DNA from: Massospora cicadina
Taxonomy: Eukaryota; Entomophthoromycota; Entomophthoromycetes; Entomophthorales; Entomophthoraceae
Direction of reading: 5' to 3'
NCBI GenBank assembly: GCA_022478985.1
Contig: JAKSZP010013332.1
Span: 62,001-126,000 of the forward strand
DNA length: 64,000 nucleotides
In this document: in pieces, positions 22,486-32,590 of the stretch
How positions within the stretch are numbered: the first letter of the stretch is position 1
Layout of the letters: every line of letters begins with the position of its first letter
Program-made: the position numbers and the translations under genes
Notes under the pieces: generated by a model
Database searches by the model: none
Told to the model about the DNA's origin: nothing
Seen by the model: only the letters and a program-made list of their open reading frames with translations

Positions 22486-23395
22486 TGTTAAATTTTGGGG
22501 CTTAACTACTGAGATTGTAGATCTCATTTGCTCCCTTGTATAACTGCATATATTCTGGACAAATTGCTTAAATTAAAAGATTAAATATACTGGGGAACTA
22601 ATAGTACGAAGACTATTATTTTATTTATGTGCTCTTTAAGCCAAGTTGAGTATAAGGTCCAACGCTAAACAGGTGCTTTATTCTCTTGAAGATATATTTG
22701 AACTGGTACAGAACTCTTCCCAATTCCCTTTATGCAGAGCTAAGCGGAGATCTGATAACAAGCAAAAAAACCTAAGATATCCAATCCTTGCACTCTTATA
22801 ACAAGAGTAAGCTATACAACTAATGTATAGAGAAGTAAATTTTAAATTAAGAGCTGCTTTTATTAAAAATGGGAGTTTTTACAGTACAACTGGCGCACAG
22901 CTTTCAGCTTCCCACTGGAGTTGGAAAAACTGTTCTAAAGAAGTTTTGACCCTTGGATTTAGCTCCTGTATACTGGAGAGCTTCTTTGTCTTGATTATTC
23001 TCCAATGAAGTAATCCTTAATGTTCAGCAATCAATTATTATTGTCAGGCGTCAAACACCAAACTATAAGAGTCGTTTTGCCTGATGACACCTACTACCAC
23101 TGAAACAAGCATTAAAACCATTTTGGTAGTTTTGACAACCACCTCTATCACTTGATCATAAAAATTCATCATAGTAATTTTCTATCTGGTTTTAATTCCT
23201 CAAAAATTACCTACTTAATATCGTTGTGAGTATCCCTTGAAAACTGGTCAAAATAATTATCAGATCCCACCCGCCAATTATATATGACTAATATTTTAGT
23301 CAGCGATCTTTGACAAATATTAGATTGGAAATACTAATCATTTTATTGCTTAATTTTTAGTGGTATAGATTATGTGGTCAACTGAAATTTCAACA
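22486..23395 (-). repeat. Element E 5' LTR
   Basis: 910 bp, intact, TGTTAAATTTT to ATTTCAACA. It aligns with the split 3' LTR described above. The plus-strand 61-codon frame at 22823-23008 has a similar frame in the other LTR only because the DNA is repeated. Confidence 0.92.
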
Positions 23396-24024
23396 GGCTT
23401 ACTTGAAGAAAAGTCTATAAATAGGACACTTAATGAACAATCAGACTTCCACTTTGAATGTTTCTAAAATATCAATTTAGACTTATAATCCTCTCTCAGT
23501 TTTATTTCCACAATTAAATGCCAAACGATCTAAATAATCAGATCACTGTTGAAATGACTTCTTTGTACAATTGTCAAAACTTATGCAAAGCTGCAGCTAA
23601 GTATGTTGAAAAATTTTATGTGAAGATTCTAACTCCACACCCCAAATATCCCATATGGCTTCAACACTTTAGGTAAGCACTATATCCTTATAATGTCCAA
23701 TAAGCCACTTAATCCGTCTAAAATGGTGTGGCGGAGGAAAGATACCCAAAAAAAACCTCATGCACCAATATTTCCCTTTGTCAAACTCCTTAACGCCCAT
23801 TTTTAAGCTCAACACAATCTGGCAGAATATACTGGAAGCTTTATTCATGCGCGACTGATTATTAAAATCCTCCTTTTGGTGACATTAAACCATATAATTA
23901 TGATGCCCCATACCTTTGCTCTCAGCTTTGGGCCGCACATTACTTTATGATGAAGATGTAGGCAAGGAAGCGCCTACCAATTTTTCTTCCCCTCCACCAT
24001 GGTTAGTTAGCAATTTTCCACTTT
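23396..24024. other. Host sequence between elements E and C, no gene
   Basis: It begins with a TATAAATAGGACACT motif at 23416-23430 that is also present in the C LTR (24424-24438), suggesting a piece of an older C-type LTR. The rest is AT-rich with no readable domain. Confidence 0.4.
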
Positions 24025-24706
24025 AACACCCAGATGGTTTTAATTTGTTTTTTTTTGTTTTGGTGCCTTTTTTCTTGGTTGAACATTTTTATCTGATTTA
24101 CTTTATTTTGATATATTGTTCCTTCAGTAATGCCATCATCTGGTTGGCTTACTTTAATAAAAAAACAAGTGAGCTAATTGATATCAATACCTGGCACTTT
24201 TGATTCTTTTTAAAATATTTAGCAAAGTTAAAAAAATTAATTCTCTACCTGGATACTTTTTATTAAATAATCCCTAGAGAAAACGTCTTGATAGTCTAAA
24301 TGACCTAGAGTCTAACATCATGTCAATAACTACCTACCATATGGATAGCAGTCACATAAATTGATCCAATTATTTTATATTATCATGCTTCCAATTTTTA
24401 ATCCAGTAATTATTTGCCAAAAATATAAATAGGACACTCCCATTGAGTTTCATTTGAATTTATTCCATTTATAAGTTAATGTTATAATAGCATATAAAAA
24501 CCTTATATTTGATTATAGTAAAGATATTCTTGAACGCCAAGATCATGTCTTCCATATTGCCATAAGCTTTGTTTGCCCAGACTTAAGTGTCAATAATTTG
24601 GATGCAACCCATAAGAAGAAGTACAGAACATACTGTTAGTACTCTTTATGCAGGAATTTTGGGCCATAATATAAGCAAGCAACTATCAAAAGAGAAAACG
24701 CTAAAG
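24025..24706 (+). repeat. Element C 5' LTR
   Basis: This is the partner of 61190-61873. The right end is fixed by the primer-binding site; the left end is estimated from the length of the other LTR. The frame at 24587-24811 crosses the LTR end and is spurious. Confidence 0.75.
24424..24432 (+). promoter_or_regulatory. TATA-like box in element C 5' LTR
   Basis: TATAAATAG followed by GACACTC. The 3' LTR keeps TATAAAAGG followed by ACACTC at the aligned position (61597-61605). This is a plausible core promoter for element transcription. Confidence 0.5.
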
Positions 24707-24708
24707 GG

Positions 24709-24721
24709 TGGTGCTCACTAC
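24709..24721 (+). other. Element C primer-binding site
   Basis: TGGTGCTCACTAC, two bases after the LTR end. After the 13-14 shared bases the match to the other elements ends (AATTT instead of AGGG). Confidence 0.85.
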
Positions 24722-25115
24722 AATTTCCCATATCCACTTATTAAATTTCCCATAATAAGTCTCAAAATAAAAAATACACATGTCAGTAGTTTCACTCACT
24801 GGGTGAGCTGAAACTAATGATGACAATAACTGCATGGGAAGTCCACATGTGGTTACGTTTAAGGATTTCAGCCCTAAATCCTTTGAAGTTACCTAAATCA
24901 TGAAAAATTATCTGGATATCTAAAAAAGTAGTTAGGTATCTCACAAGTGATATCTAAAAACCCTGGAAATTACAATTCTCACATAAAAGAACATCTGCTG
25001 TTGATGAAGGCTATATGAACTTGTAGAAACCCATGTCTTTTTAGTACTAGTGGTGCCCTACCCAAAAGGGGTGTTTTCCACACATCTTTATTTGTGGTGT
25101 GCCAAAAAAGGGATT
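24722..25115 (+). other. Element C leader, no gene
   Basis: This would be the untranslated leader and start of gag of C. It is AT-rich with stops in all frames and no recognised motif. Confidence 0.4.
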
Positions 25116-25134
25116 ATTAAAAAAATCTAAAAAA

Positions 25135-26850
25135 TCCTAACATGGTGCCACTGCAACAGCCTAAGCATCCATATTAGAAGGGGAAGAGGGGCCATAGGGG
25201 TTAATGTCCAGTGATGGTTCCTTCAGGTGGCAGGAAAAGGCGGAAAAAAGGGGGTTAGAGTCAGCGGCATGGGGAAAAAGGAGAAAAAGGTGAGGGTTCT
25301 CTTTGTCGATGAGGCCTGCAGTGTGAATCACCTCAACATATTGAGTAATTTAGTTTTCAGCAAAGGCGATGAATTAGGGCACACAAGTGAATGATTTAAT
25401 GCTTTGGAGTTTTTTTGGTAGTTGAAATTTTAAATCAAAGATCTCAATATGTCAATGCACGTGTAACCAGCTGCAAATGTGAATTCTTCAATATTGTACT
25501 TCTCTTCATCAGGAAAATCACTGGGGAAGTTTGGAATGAAATACCCTTACAAAGTGGCTAATTGCCATATAGAGGGCTTGGAAGAGGGGAGAGTTGGTGG
25601 GGCAGCAGCCGTATTGACTGATTTTTGATGAATATTTCAATAGACTGGATATTTGTTACAAGTGTGAAAACAGTGGTGGGGAGTCAAATCAGAGGTTAGT
25701 AGAAAATTGACCATTTAAGGTCAAGTTTAATTCCATAGGCTTAAATTATTTCATCAATCCATTAAAGAGCCTTAAAAGGATTTGACATTTAAGCTGGGCC
25801 AGCAACAGAAGTTGGTAGGGTGGCAGATGCTGATTGGCTGCTCACAGTGTACCACGCAATTCTGCTAATACTTGAGCTACTATCTGCTCTGTAATTATTC
25901 TGGTAATTAAACCTTGTTTGGGAAGAGCAGTGGGACTAGAGCCTGCAGCGGTCAAGGATGGGGGAAGGATAGTTGATCCCCATTCAGAAAATTTAGTAGA
26001 AACAGTGGTGGGTTTATAGCAAAGGGTGGACAGCGGAAGCAGCTTCCGCAGAAACCTCTATGCATTTTCTCTTTAAATTGCCACGTTCAAATCACAATGG
26101 ACAGGTAGCGCGGCTATTTTTGACACGTGCCCAAAAGGGATGGTCAAGGGCTAATCTGGCTATGGGTTGAGGAGTATTCTGAGGTGGGTCTCCTGACAGA
26201 AGGGGCAGATTATCACAATTGTGTGAGTCCCATCAAGATTATCAGCACAGTTGGGAACCACAAACTGCAGCCTGGTGTTAAGCCATAGGCAGCTAAGCCC
26301 TCTGTGAGTTTTTGGTGCATTCATTTGGGGGAGAGGTGGGAGAATAAGCCAGAAAACTAGATCACCAGTGTGGCATCATCCAGCAAGCAAGTTCAGATAG
26401 TTAGGATTGAAATAACATAGATTAAAGGCAGCTGGGCTACAATAAAGGCGTGGGCTTCTTAAGAGAAGTTGAGGTCAAAGTACCCCTTTAAGGGGCGAAA
26501 ATATATGAATAAGGCAGGTTTATAAACTGACGTGGCCATCTCAATGATGGCCATTCTCACGTAATGGAAGAGGTTCCCATATTTGACTCAAAGGCTAAAA
26601 TGCAAGCCGTTCTGAGGGACCACCAGAGGGCTTCAAAACACCGCCTGGGAGCATGTGAGATGGCGAGTTAGGTCCTGAGGTGTGACATAATGACTGGAAG
26701 TGTTCATGGGGCTAAATGAGCCAGCCTTGGCGCATTACAGTGGTGCTGATAAAAGCCATGAGGCGGCGCACCGCCACCCCATGTGGGGGAAGCAGGCGGC
26801 AATCTAGTTTCATAGGCTTGGAGTGGCATGGGAAAAAAGAAAGATAGAGC
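25135..26850 (-). mobile_element. ORF1-only LINE-like element, copy 1 (divergent)
   Basis: The minus strand translates, with many stops, to a protein colinear with copy 3 (32591-34512). Matching segments are a PASPTWGGGAPP N-terminus, YGNLFHYVRMAIIEMA, FRPLKGYFDLNFS, DDATLVI*FSGLFSHLS and KLTEGLAAYG, against FRPYKGYFDLGFP, ADTTLVVQFSGLPTHLP and ELMEGLAAYD in copy 3. No reverse transcriptase follows. It lacks the shared 3' tail of the other two copies. Possible flanking repeats are A-rich (ATTAAAAA..CTAAAAA at 25116 and 26851) and uncertain. Confidence 0.65.
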
Positions 26851-28063
26851 ATTAAAAACTAAAAATTTGGATTCAATTGATTAAATAATTAAAGAAAATG
26901 ATGAAACCATGTCTTATCTGAAATATACAGCATTTTGTGAAACTCTCTAGATATATTATAAAAGTCTAATCTGAGCTTTACCACCCTGTGCACTTTTGGG
27001 GTGCACATCATGAATCGTTACACAATAAGGGTACCAATGTTGCTCTGAGATTAGCATACAATAAATATTCCTTTTTTAAAACACTGGAGAACTCTGCAAT
27101 AGTATCCAGTCAAGCTGAAGCTAAATTATTCAAATCATAGCTAGATTTTAACTATTGATTATGGAATTATATTGTATCCTAAGAAGGCCATGGAGTTGAG
27201 TTGGATCTCTTGGAGCCAAACGCAAAGACTATACAATTTCCTTGAACCCTTTGTCGCTAGTTCTTCCAGTATGAAGCTACTGCACGTGGTGAGATGGTTA
27301 CTAAATCTTTAACTATTTGACATAATTATAATGATTGTCTGAAGTATTTTAGTCTCAACTGGAAAAGGCCCTAGATTTTATCAAAATATAGAATTAAATT
27401 AAACAATAAAACACCAATAGTACCCTAAATTTTCAAAAACAAGAATAGCCCATTTTTATTAGACCTTGTTTTGGGTCTACTCAAGAATCTGCTTTAACAC
27501 TTGCCAACTGTATCAATAGTTCATAGAACAGAGCTGAAAGTTCAGAATATCAGCAAAAATATGAAAATTAGGTTTATCACTATATTAATGAGACCAAATG
27601 TTTGATGGACTATGATAGTGAGTATGCGTCTTGCTAAAATGGGCCAGCCTCATAGAATGATTGGTACAAAGGTATGAAAGAAGGCTCACTTAAATGTTCT
27701 AAAGTATTAAATGATAAAAATAAGTTCTTAGAAACCTATTAATTTAATGCATGAGATTAAATTACCAATCTTGATCACTGAGATCAGAATCTAGAAGTTG
27801 ACAAAGCGACCTTTATAAAGAAAAATTGATGTTTTAGATGATACTCTACAGCTCACTGCTGAAGACTTAGATGAACATCTATAACCTATTCAAGACCATC
27901 TCCAGTGGTTTTCTCATTATATTAAACAGTTTGACTCAAGAACATAAACTACTGAAAGTGAAGCTTCTGGAGTAGATGCTCTTTCTAGTGTAACCTAGTA
28001 AGTTTAAGCCAAATTCAATGATAAGTCCACACCAGGATAGGGAAGCATCGCGTCCTTTCTGTA
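26851..28063 (+). other. Element C interior, probable decayed gag
   Basis: AT-rich sequence with stops in every frame. From its position between the leader and the protease of C it should be gag, but no knuckle or capsid motif can be read. A plus-strand ASGVDALSSVT near 27970-28002 looks like an RNase H terminus, but alone it is too weak to call. Confidence 0.35.
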
Positions 28064-29800
28064 TGTAACCTTTTGAGATGGGGTATTTGTGTAGCTTTTA
28101 AGTCTACTGCACAGGTTCTGATGTGTGCGTTAGAACAGATTATTGATATATAGTCATTAACTGGTTTAACAATAGTATTAAGACTATTGTCCTAGTTGAG
28201 ATTTTCACAAAAACTGGAGTATTGTCCTCAACTCTAAACTGGTTCTAACGCTCTTCATTCTAATTTTTGAAGGTACTTCTGGAAAGCAAGGGAACTTCTA
28301 CCTCTGACTCTTCCTAATGATGGAACTTAACTACTAATAGGTTAAGAGGTTTTCTCTTCCTCTCTTTACAAAGAAGTCGCTAATATCTCAACAGCAATAA
28401 ATATACAAAGGATGTCTGATACTTCAACTCTAATTTCAAGAGTAAAAACACTAAATTTTATAACAATCTAAAATTATCATAAGTCTTCATGTGTCTATCT
28501 TTAGATATTTCAGCCATTCAAGTCTTCTTGATTTATAAAAAAGCAAGAGAATTTTTAGGGGAATCTAAGGCCTAACTTTTTTCATTAGCTCCCTAATAGG
28601 AAATGGCAGCCATTGCTAATGGATTGACACTATGAGATCGCCTCCAAAAAATGATTTTCCTCACCCTTTTAGTCAGATTTTGTCACTAACTAAAATGTGA
28701 CCTCTTCTGGGTCAGACACAAAGAACGTGTCCCAATGCCTTCCCTAAACCCCAGCTTATTATCCTTATTATTCTAGAAGCCTGATTTGATAATAAGACCT
28801 TCTACCCATCAACAGAAGGGTGCATTATCTAAAAAGTTAGCTCACAAGTTGCTACAAGAAGCGTCGCCAATGCCCAGCAACTAGTAATAAATTCCTTAAT
28901 CAATCAGTGACAAACTCTGATTAATTTTATTTTTAACTGAGGCAAGCTGACCCTGGGATGGACAATACTGAGCTCTTAGAAGAAAAACTTATACTATATT
29001 AGATATAACAAACAGAAAGAGATGAGCGTATCACTCAAACCAAATCAAAAAATGATAACTAAAAGCTAAAATGATCCAGCCAGGTCAGATGCTTTAAACA
29101 ACTATGCGTCCATGGTGGGAGGTGAGTGAGGATCAGGAGAATCATCTTCCTCCTCTGTGTTGGACAGTGTACATCAAAGCGCTGAGAGCACTGGCGTGGG
29201 TGCATCCTCAAAATGGTGGTTGAGGTAGCAGAGTGGCTCTTGCAGCTCGAATTTAGCTATGAGGAGGGTGGTGATATATTTGGATATGGCTTTCTCAGCC
29301 CTGAGGCAAACTTTGGGTAGAGTGGTGAAGGTGGAGATGTTGTTTCTGATAATGCAGGCCTTGGGGCCAATTTTGCGACCATTGCAACTTTTTGTACTGC
29401 TTTGTTGGTAACTTGGTGGTTTTGGAGTAATTCTCTTTTATGAACTTGATTCATGGGGGGAAGGACAGGGGAAGACACCCCAAAAAACTCTAATTAAAAC
29501 CTACAATATAAATATATTATCAATAAATACATTGCTAATTGAATTGATTGTTAATTGCTGGGTATCATCCCCTAATGGAATATAAACAATCTGGAATTGA
29601 ATTTTGACAGATCAGAAATATCCCATTAGGAATCATGGCAAACAATAGTTATTATCTCACATGATAAGCTTACATATACTAGGGTAAATCACCCCCAGCG
29701 GATAAAGCAGATGCTTTTTTAATTGATTAAGCTGGATTATGTGGGCATACTAATATCTCAACTCTGTATATCTATAAATCTGCTATGTAAGGTTCATTTG
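28064..29800 (-). repeat. D-family LTR inserted in element C (interrupted)
   Basis: It starts TGTAACCTTTTGAG and aligns with the D LTR (2372 onwards) through GGGTATTTGTG, an AATAGTATTAAGACTATT motif, GGCAGCCATTGCTAATG and GAACGTGTCCCAATG. It is interrupted at 28934 by an ORF1-only element. The right edge is not defined and may lie between 29.6 and 29.9 kb. With no coding DNA of the same family beside it, it may be a solo LTR. Confidence 0.5.
28935..29485 (-). mobile_element. ORF1-only LINE-like element, copy 2 (5'-truncated)
   Basis: 551 bp between AACTCTGATTAA (28923-28934) and AACTCTAATTAA (29486-29497), a 12 bp duplication with one change. The 3' end (left) carries the TAACTGAGGCAAGCTGACCC tail shared with copy 3 and, in reverse, with the LINE at 42935. 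The translation matches the C-terminal part of the copy 3 protein (KAVQKVAMVAK / EAIQNVVTVAR; LRAEKAISKYITTLLIA / LKAEDALAKYIVGIMMA) with a frameshift. 5' truncation is typical of target-primed reverse transcription. Confidence 0.8.
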
Positions 29801-30760
29801 ACCATCAAAAAGGTATATATACCCTGTCCTGCTTAATTTTCATGGCACATAAATTATTAGTCTCATAGCTGAACAACCTAAACACCTGAGCTGAAGTAAA
29901 TTATACGTTAACTAATAAATTTATAATCAAAGTTTGAGCATGAAGGAACAATCATTTTATGTGAATTGGACTACAATATAAGGAAACCATTTTTCATTTT
30001 CAGATTGCTTATATAATGAGACTTACTCTGCTGACATTAAAGATTCTAGCTCTTAGTAATACCATGGCTGCTTTCATAGCAGTTTACACAGCAACGCTGA
30101 CTTAGCCATTCACATTGCCTAGTAAAAGCAGTTTAGACTCTGTAATCATTATCAATGAAGTTATATTTGGCGTTGTCATAACTTAAAAATCTGGATCAGC
30201 AAGAAAGATCCCTGTTATACCAAGAGTATTACTTTTAATAAAATTAAGCTTAAGATAGGAGAGAAAATCAAGTTAATTTATGTTAAAGATTTAACCATAC
30301 AGGGACAAATTCTTCAAGAAAGACTCAACCCTAGTTGAGCAGGGAAAGATGAGTCAGCTTATGGAAAGATACCCCTTTTGATGAATAGTCTGAATTACCT
30401 GAACCTATTCAATTTACCCACCTTTCCTGCAATGAGAACAACTCTGAGAATAGAGATGAATGGAGTTAATAAGATGAAGGTTATTATGCTTTGGGAACGC
30501 CTGCAGAAGTCAGCATTACAAAAGGATGATCGCTGAGTACAATGACAACACCCAAATCCCAGAAGATAATTCTCTAAGTCAAGTCCTCAGAGGCTCAAAA
30601 TTTGTTGACACAACCTGTGATGCCAATCAAATTTCTAGCCTTGTTGAATAAACATATCTCCCAACTTTATACCCTAGTTGAAATTAAAAATATATAACTT
30701 GAGACAGCCAAGAAACAAAATGTAACATTCCTCCTTAAAGAAGTCTTTCCTTACCACACA
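29801..30760 (+). other. Element C interior upstream of protease
   Basis: AT-rich remnant, probably the end of gag. No frame is open beyond a few dozen codons and no motif is recognised. Confidence 0.35.
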
Positions 30761-30910
30761 TCTCTATAGGAGATAGTGTTAAAGTATAGGCGGCTATACA
30801 GAAAGTACATATCATATCCACCTTGGATACCAGGTCTCTTATCAACGTCATATTCACCCGCCTTATCAAAAATATTAATTTGGATCCAGACCCTTAATAC
30901 TCTCAGTAAC
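30761..30910 (+). pseudogene. Element C protease fragment
   Basis: The plus strand reads AAIQKVHIISTLDTRSLINV, then FTRLIKNINLDPD. It aligns with the element B protease (IFDTGFPVNVV, STKLIKKIKLAPD). The active-site DTG has become DTR. The short match is strong because both flanking halves agree. Confidence 0.75.
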
Positions 30911-31849
30911 ATTGCACACTAGTCCAAACAACACTAAGGCCATAGGCGAATAGTTGTATCTGTCATTTTTTATTAGCAAGTTAGTCTTCTCAGCTCTTAT
31001 GATTGAATCAGATATTAACTATTATAAAATACTCATAAGAACCCATCTTTATGATCAAATAAGTAGGAGCTATCTATATGAAGTATGTATACCTTTCCTT
31101 ATACTTCTATATAATTCTCTTAGTATTGTATTTAAAGAGTCCAGCACAATGAAATACTTTAGTCTGGTTAAATACCTTTTTTCTGCTTCATCTCTTCATT
31201 ATAGTACTCCAGGACAGTATTTGGAATCTTCCAAATTCAGTGATTTCCTTGTATGGTATCCTTTTCTATGCCTAAGAAGAAGTAAAGATTAGCTTTTAGA
31301 AAACAGAAAATGATATCAGCCAAACTTACATTAAAATGCATAAATCCATATGTTGAATATCAATAGCGTTGATGGCGTCAGTAGATTTAACCCTGAGTTT
31401 TACCTATAGTATTGGATCCAACTTATTGGTTAACCATCAACATTCTACTTGGGAGCTTGCCTAAGAATATAATCATAGTGAAAAAACATCAAGAAATTGA
31501 AAAAGGACAGCTAATCCATCTGGCAATATTGAAAAGTTCCACTACATTGGTACTTAACTCAATCTGGGGTTACCAGACGACAACTTGATTGTGCAATACT
31601 TCAAGTCCACATATTAAATAACCTAAATCAGTAGGAAATCAAGAAAGTGCATAACTTTAAGAATACCAGGATAATCTATATGCCAGATGTTGACTAAAAC
31701 CATATAAATTTATACCCATACCATTGACGTTGGCCAGAAAGCCATATAAATTAAAAGCCATATCAAAAAGTAAAAAATTAGGTAACAACAAATAAAGACT
31801 GAGAGTTAAGTTATTTTCTATTGGCTTACTAGTTTCCTATCAGATCTCA
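30911..31849 (+). other. Element C linker between protease and RT
   Basis: The dUTPase-like segment would be expected here by comparison with A, E and F, but I cannot read it. The 112-codon frame at 30954-31292 is hydrophobic and unrecognised; it is probably a chance opening in AT-rich sequence. Confidence 0.3.
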
Positions 31850-32575
31850 TGACCACTTCTGATAATCATAATAAAAAAGAAAAACAGAGTGCATATAATT
31901 GTGATGAATTACTAGGAAGTTATATAGCCTCACCTAGAATGACAGTTATACGATTCCATGCATAAATGACGCATTAGCTTGACTCTCTAGATCAATTTTG
32001 TAGAAATATTCATAACCAGTCAGTCAAAAATAGGCATGCACCTAAATACTAAGAATGGGCACGCTGAACTTCACAGTGTGGTTATTTCAGTTTACAAGGC
32101 TCCCTCAAAGCTTATGCAACTTGTTTTATCATTTCAAAGAGCAATGGATCACATCATATAAGATTCAATATAAAAGGAGTGTGATATTATATATTAATGA
32201 CATCACTGTTTTTGAAGACTATAGCAAGTCATTTAAAAGATATAAAGCAGTTTCAGTGGTTTTTTGAGGACGTTATTAAACTCAAAGCATCTAAATGTGC
32301 TTATTTCAGTAAGAGCTGTACTATTTAGAAACTTTATAGTCATAGAAATAATTCAGCCACTTCATGACAAAGTTGATGCTATCTCAAAGATGCCTAACCA
32401 AGAAGTCTTCACGAAATTCAAGTATTCTTAGGGTGATGGGATATTAAAATCAATTTATACCAAATTTTGCTCACTTTGGTGAATTATTTGTCCATCTCTT
32501 GATTAAGAAAACTCTGTTTGTGTGGGAGCCAAACAGAATGCCGCCTTTAAACTGTTGAAGCTTTGTTGAAAAAGA
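31850..32575 (+). pseudogene. Element C reverse transcriptase
   Basis: Fragments in changing frames: KAPSKLMQLVLSFQRAMDHI (usual MPFGL.NAP.TFQ.AMD.I), then VILYINDITVF in place of YLDDIIVY, KLKASKCAYF, then an EIQVFLG motif and NFAHFGELFVHLL. The reading runs to AFKLLKLC, where the ORF1-only element is inserted, and resumes at 34528. Confidence 0.78.
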
Positions 32576-32590
32576 ACAATCTTGCAATAA

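Larger units (their letters stand above)
4377..23395 (-). mobile_element. Ty3/gypsy retrotransposon E (interrupted by F)
   Basis: The 5' LTR is at 22486-23395 and the 3' LTR at 4377-4748 plus 15493-16027, split by element F; the two LTRs are about 910 and 907 bp. The ends are TGTTA...(A/G)CA. The flanks are GCCTT (4372-4376) and GGCTT (23396-23400), a 5 bp target duplication with one change. Between the LTRs the minus strand shows, in order, primer-binding site, gag with a decayed zinc knuckle, protease, dUTPase-like segment, RT, RNase H and integrase. Many stops show it is dead. Confidence 0.88.

Noticed and set aside
27960..28005. Possible RNase H terminus ASGVDALSSVT on the plus strand within element C
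   Set aside because: Only about a dozen residues fit, the place is upstream of the protease where gag is expected, and no neighbouring RNase H motif can be read.
30954..31292. 112-codon hydrophobic plus-strand frame
   Set aside because: Hydrophobic composition follows from AT-rich DNA; no homology to the neighbouring pol and no other support as a gene.
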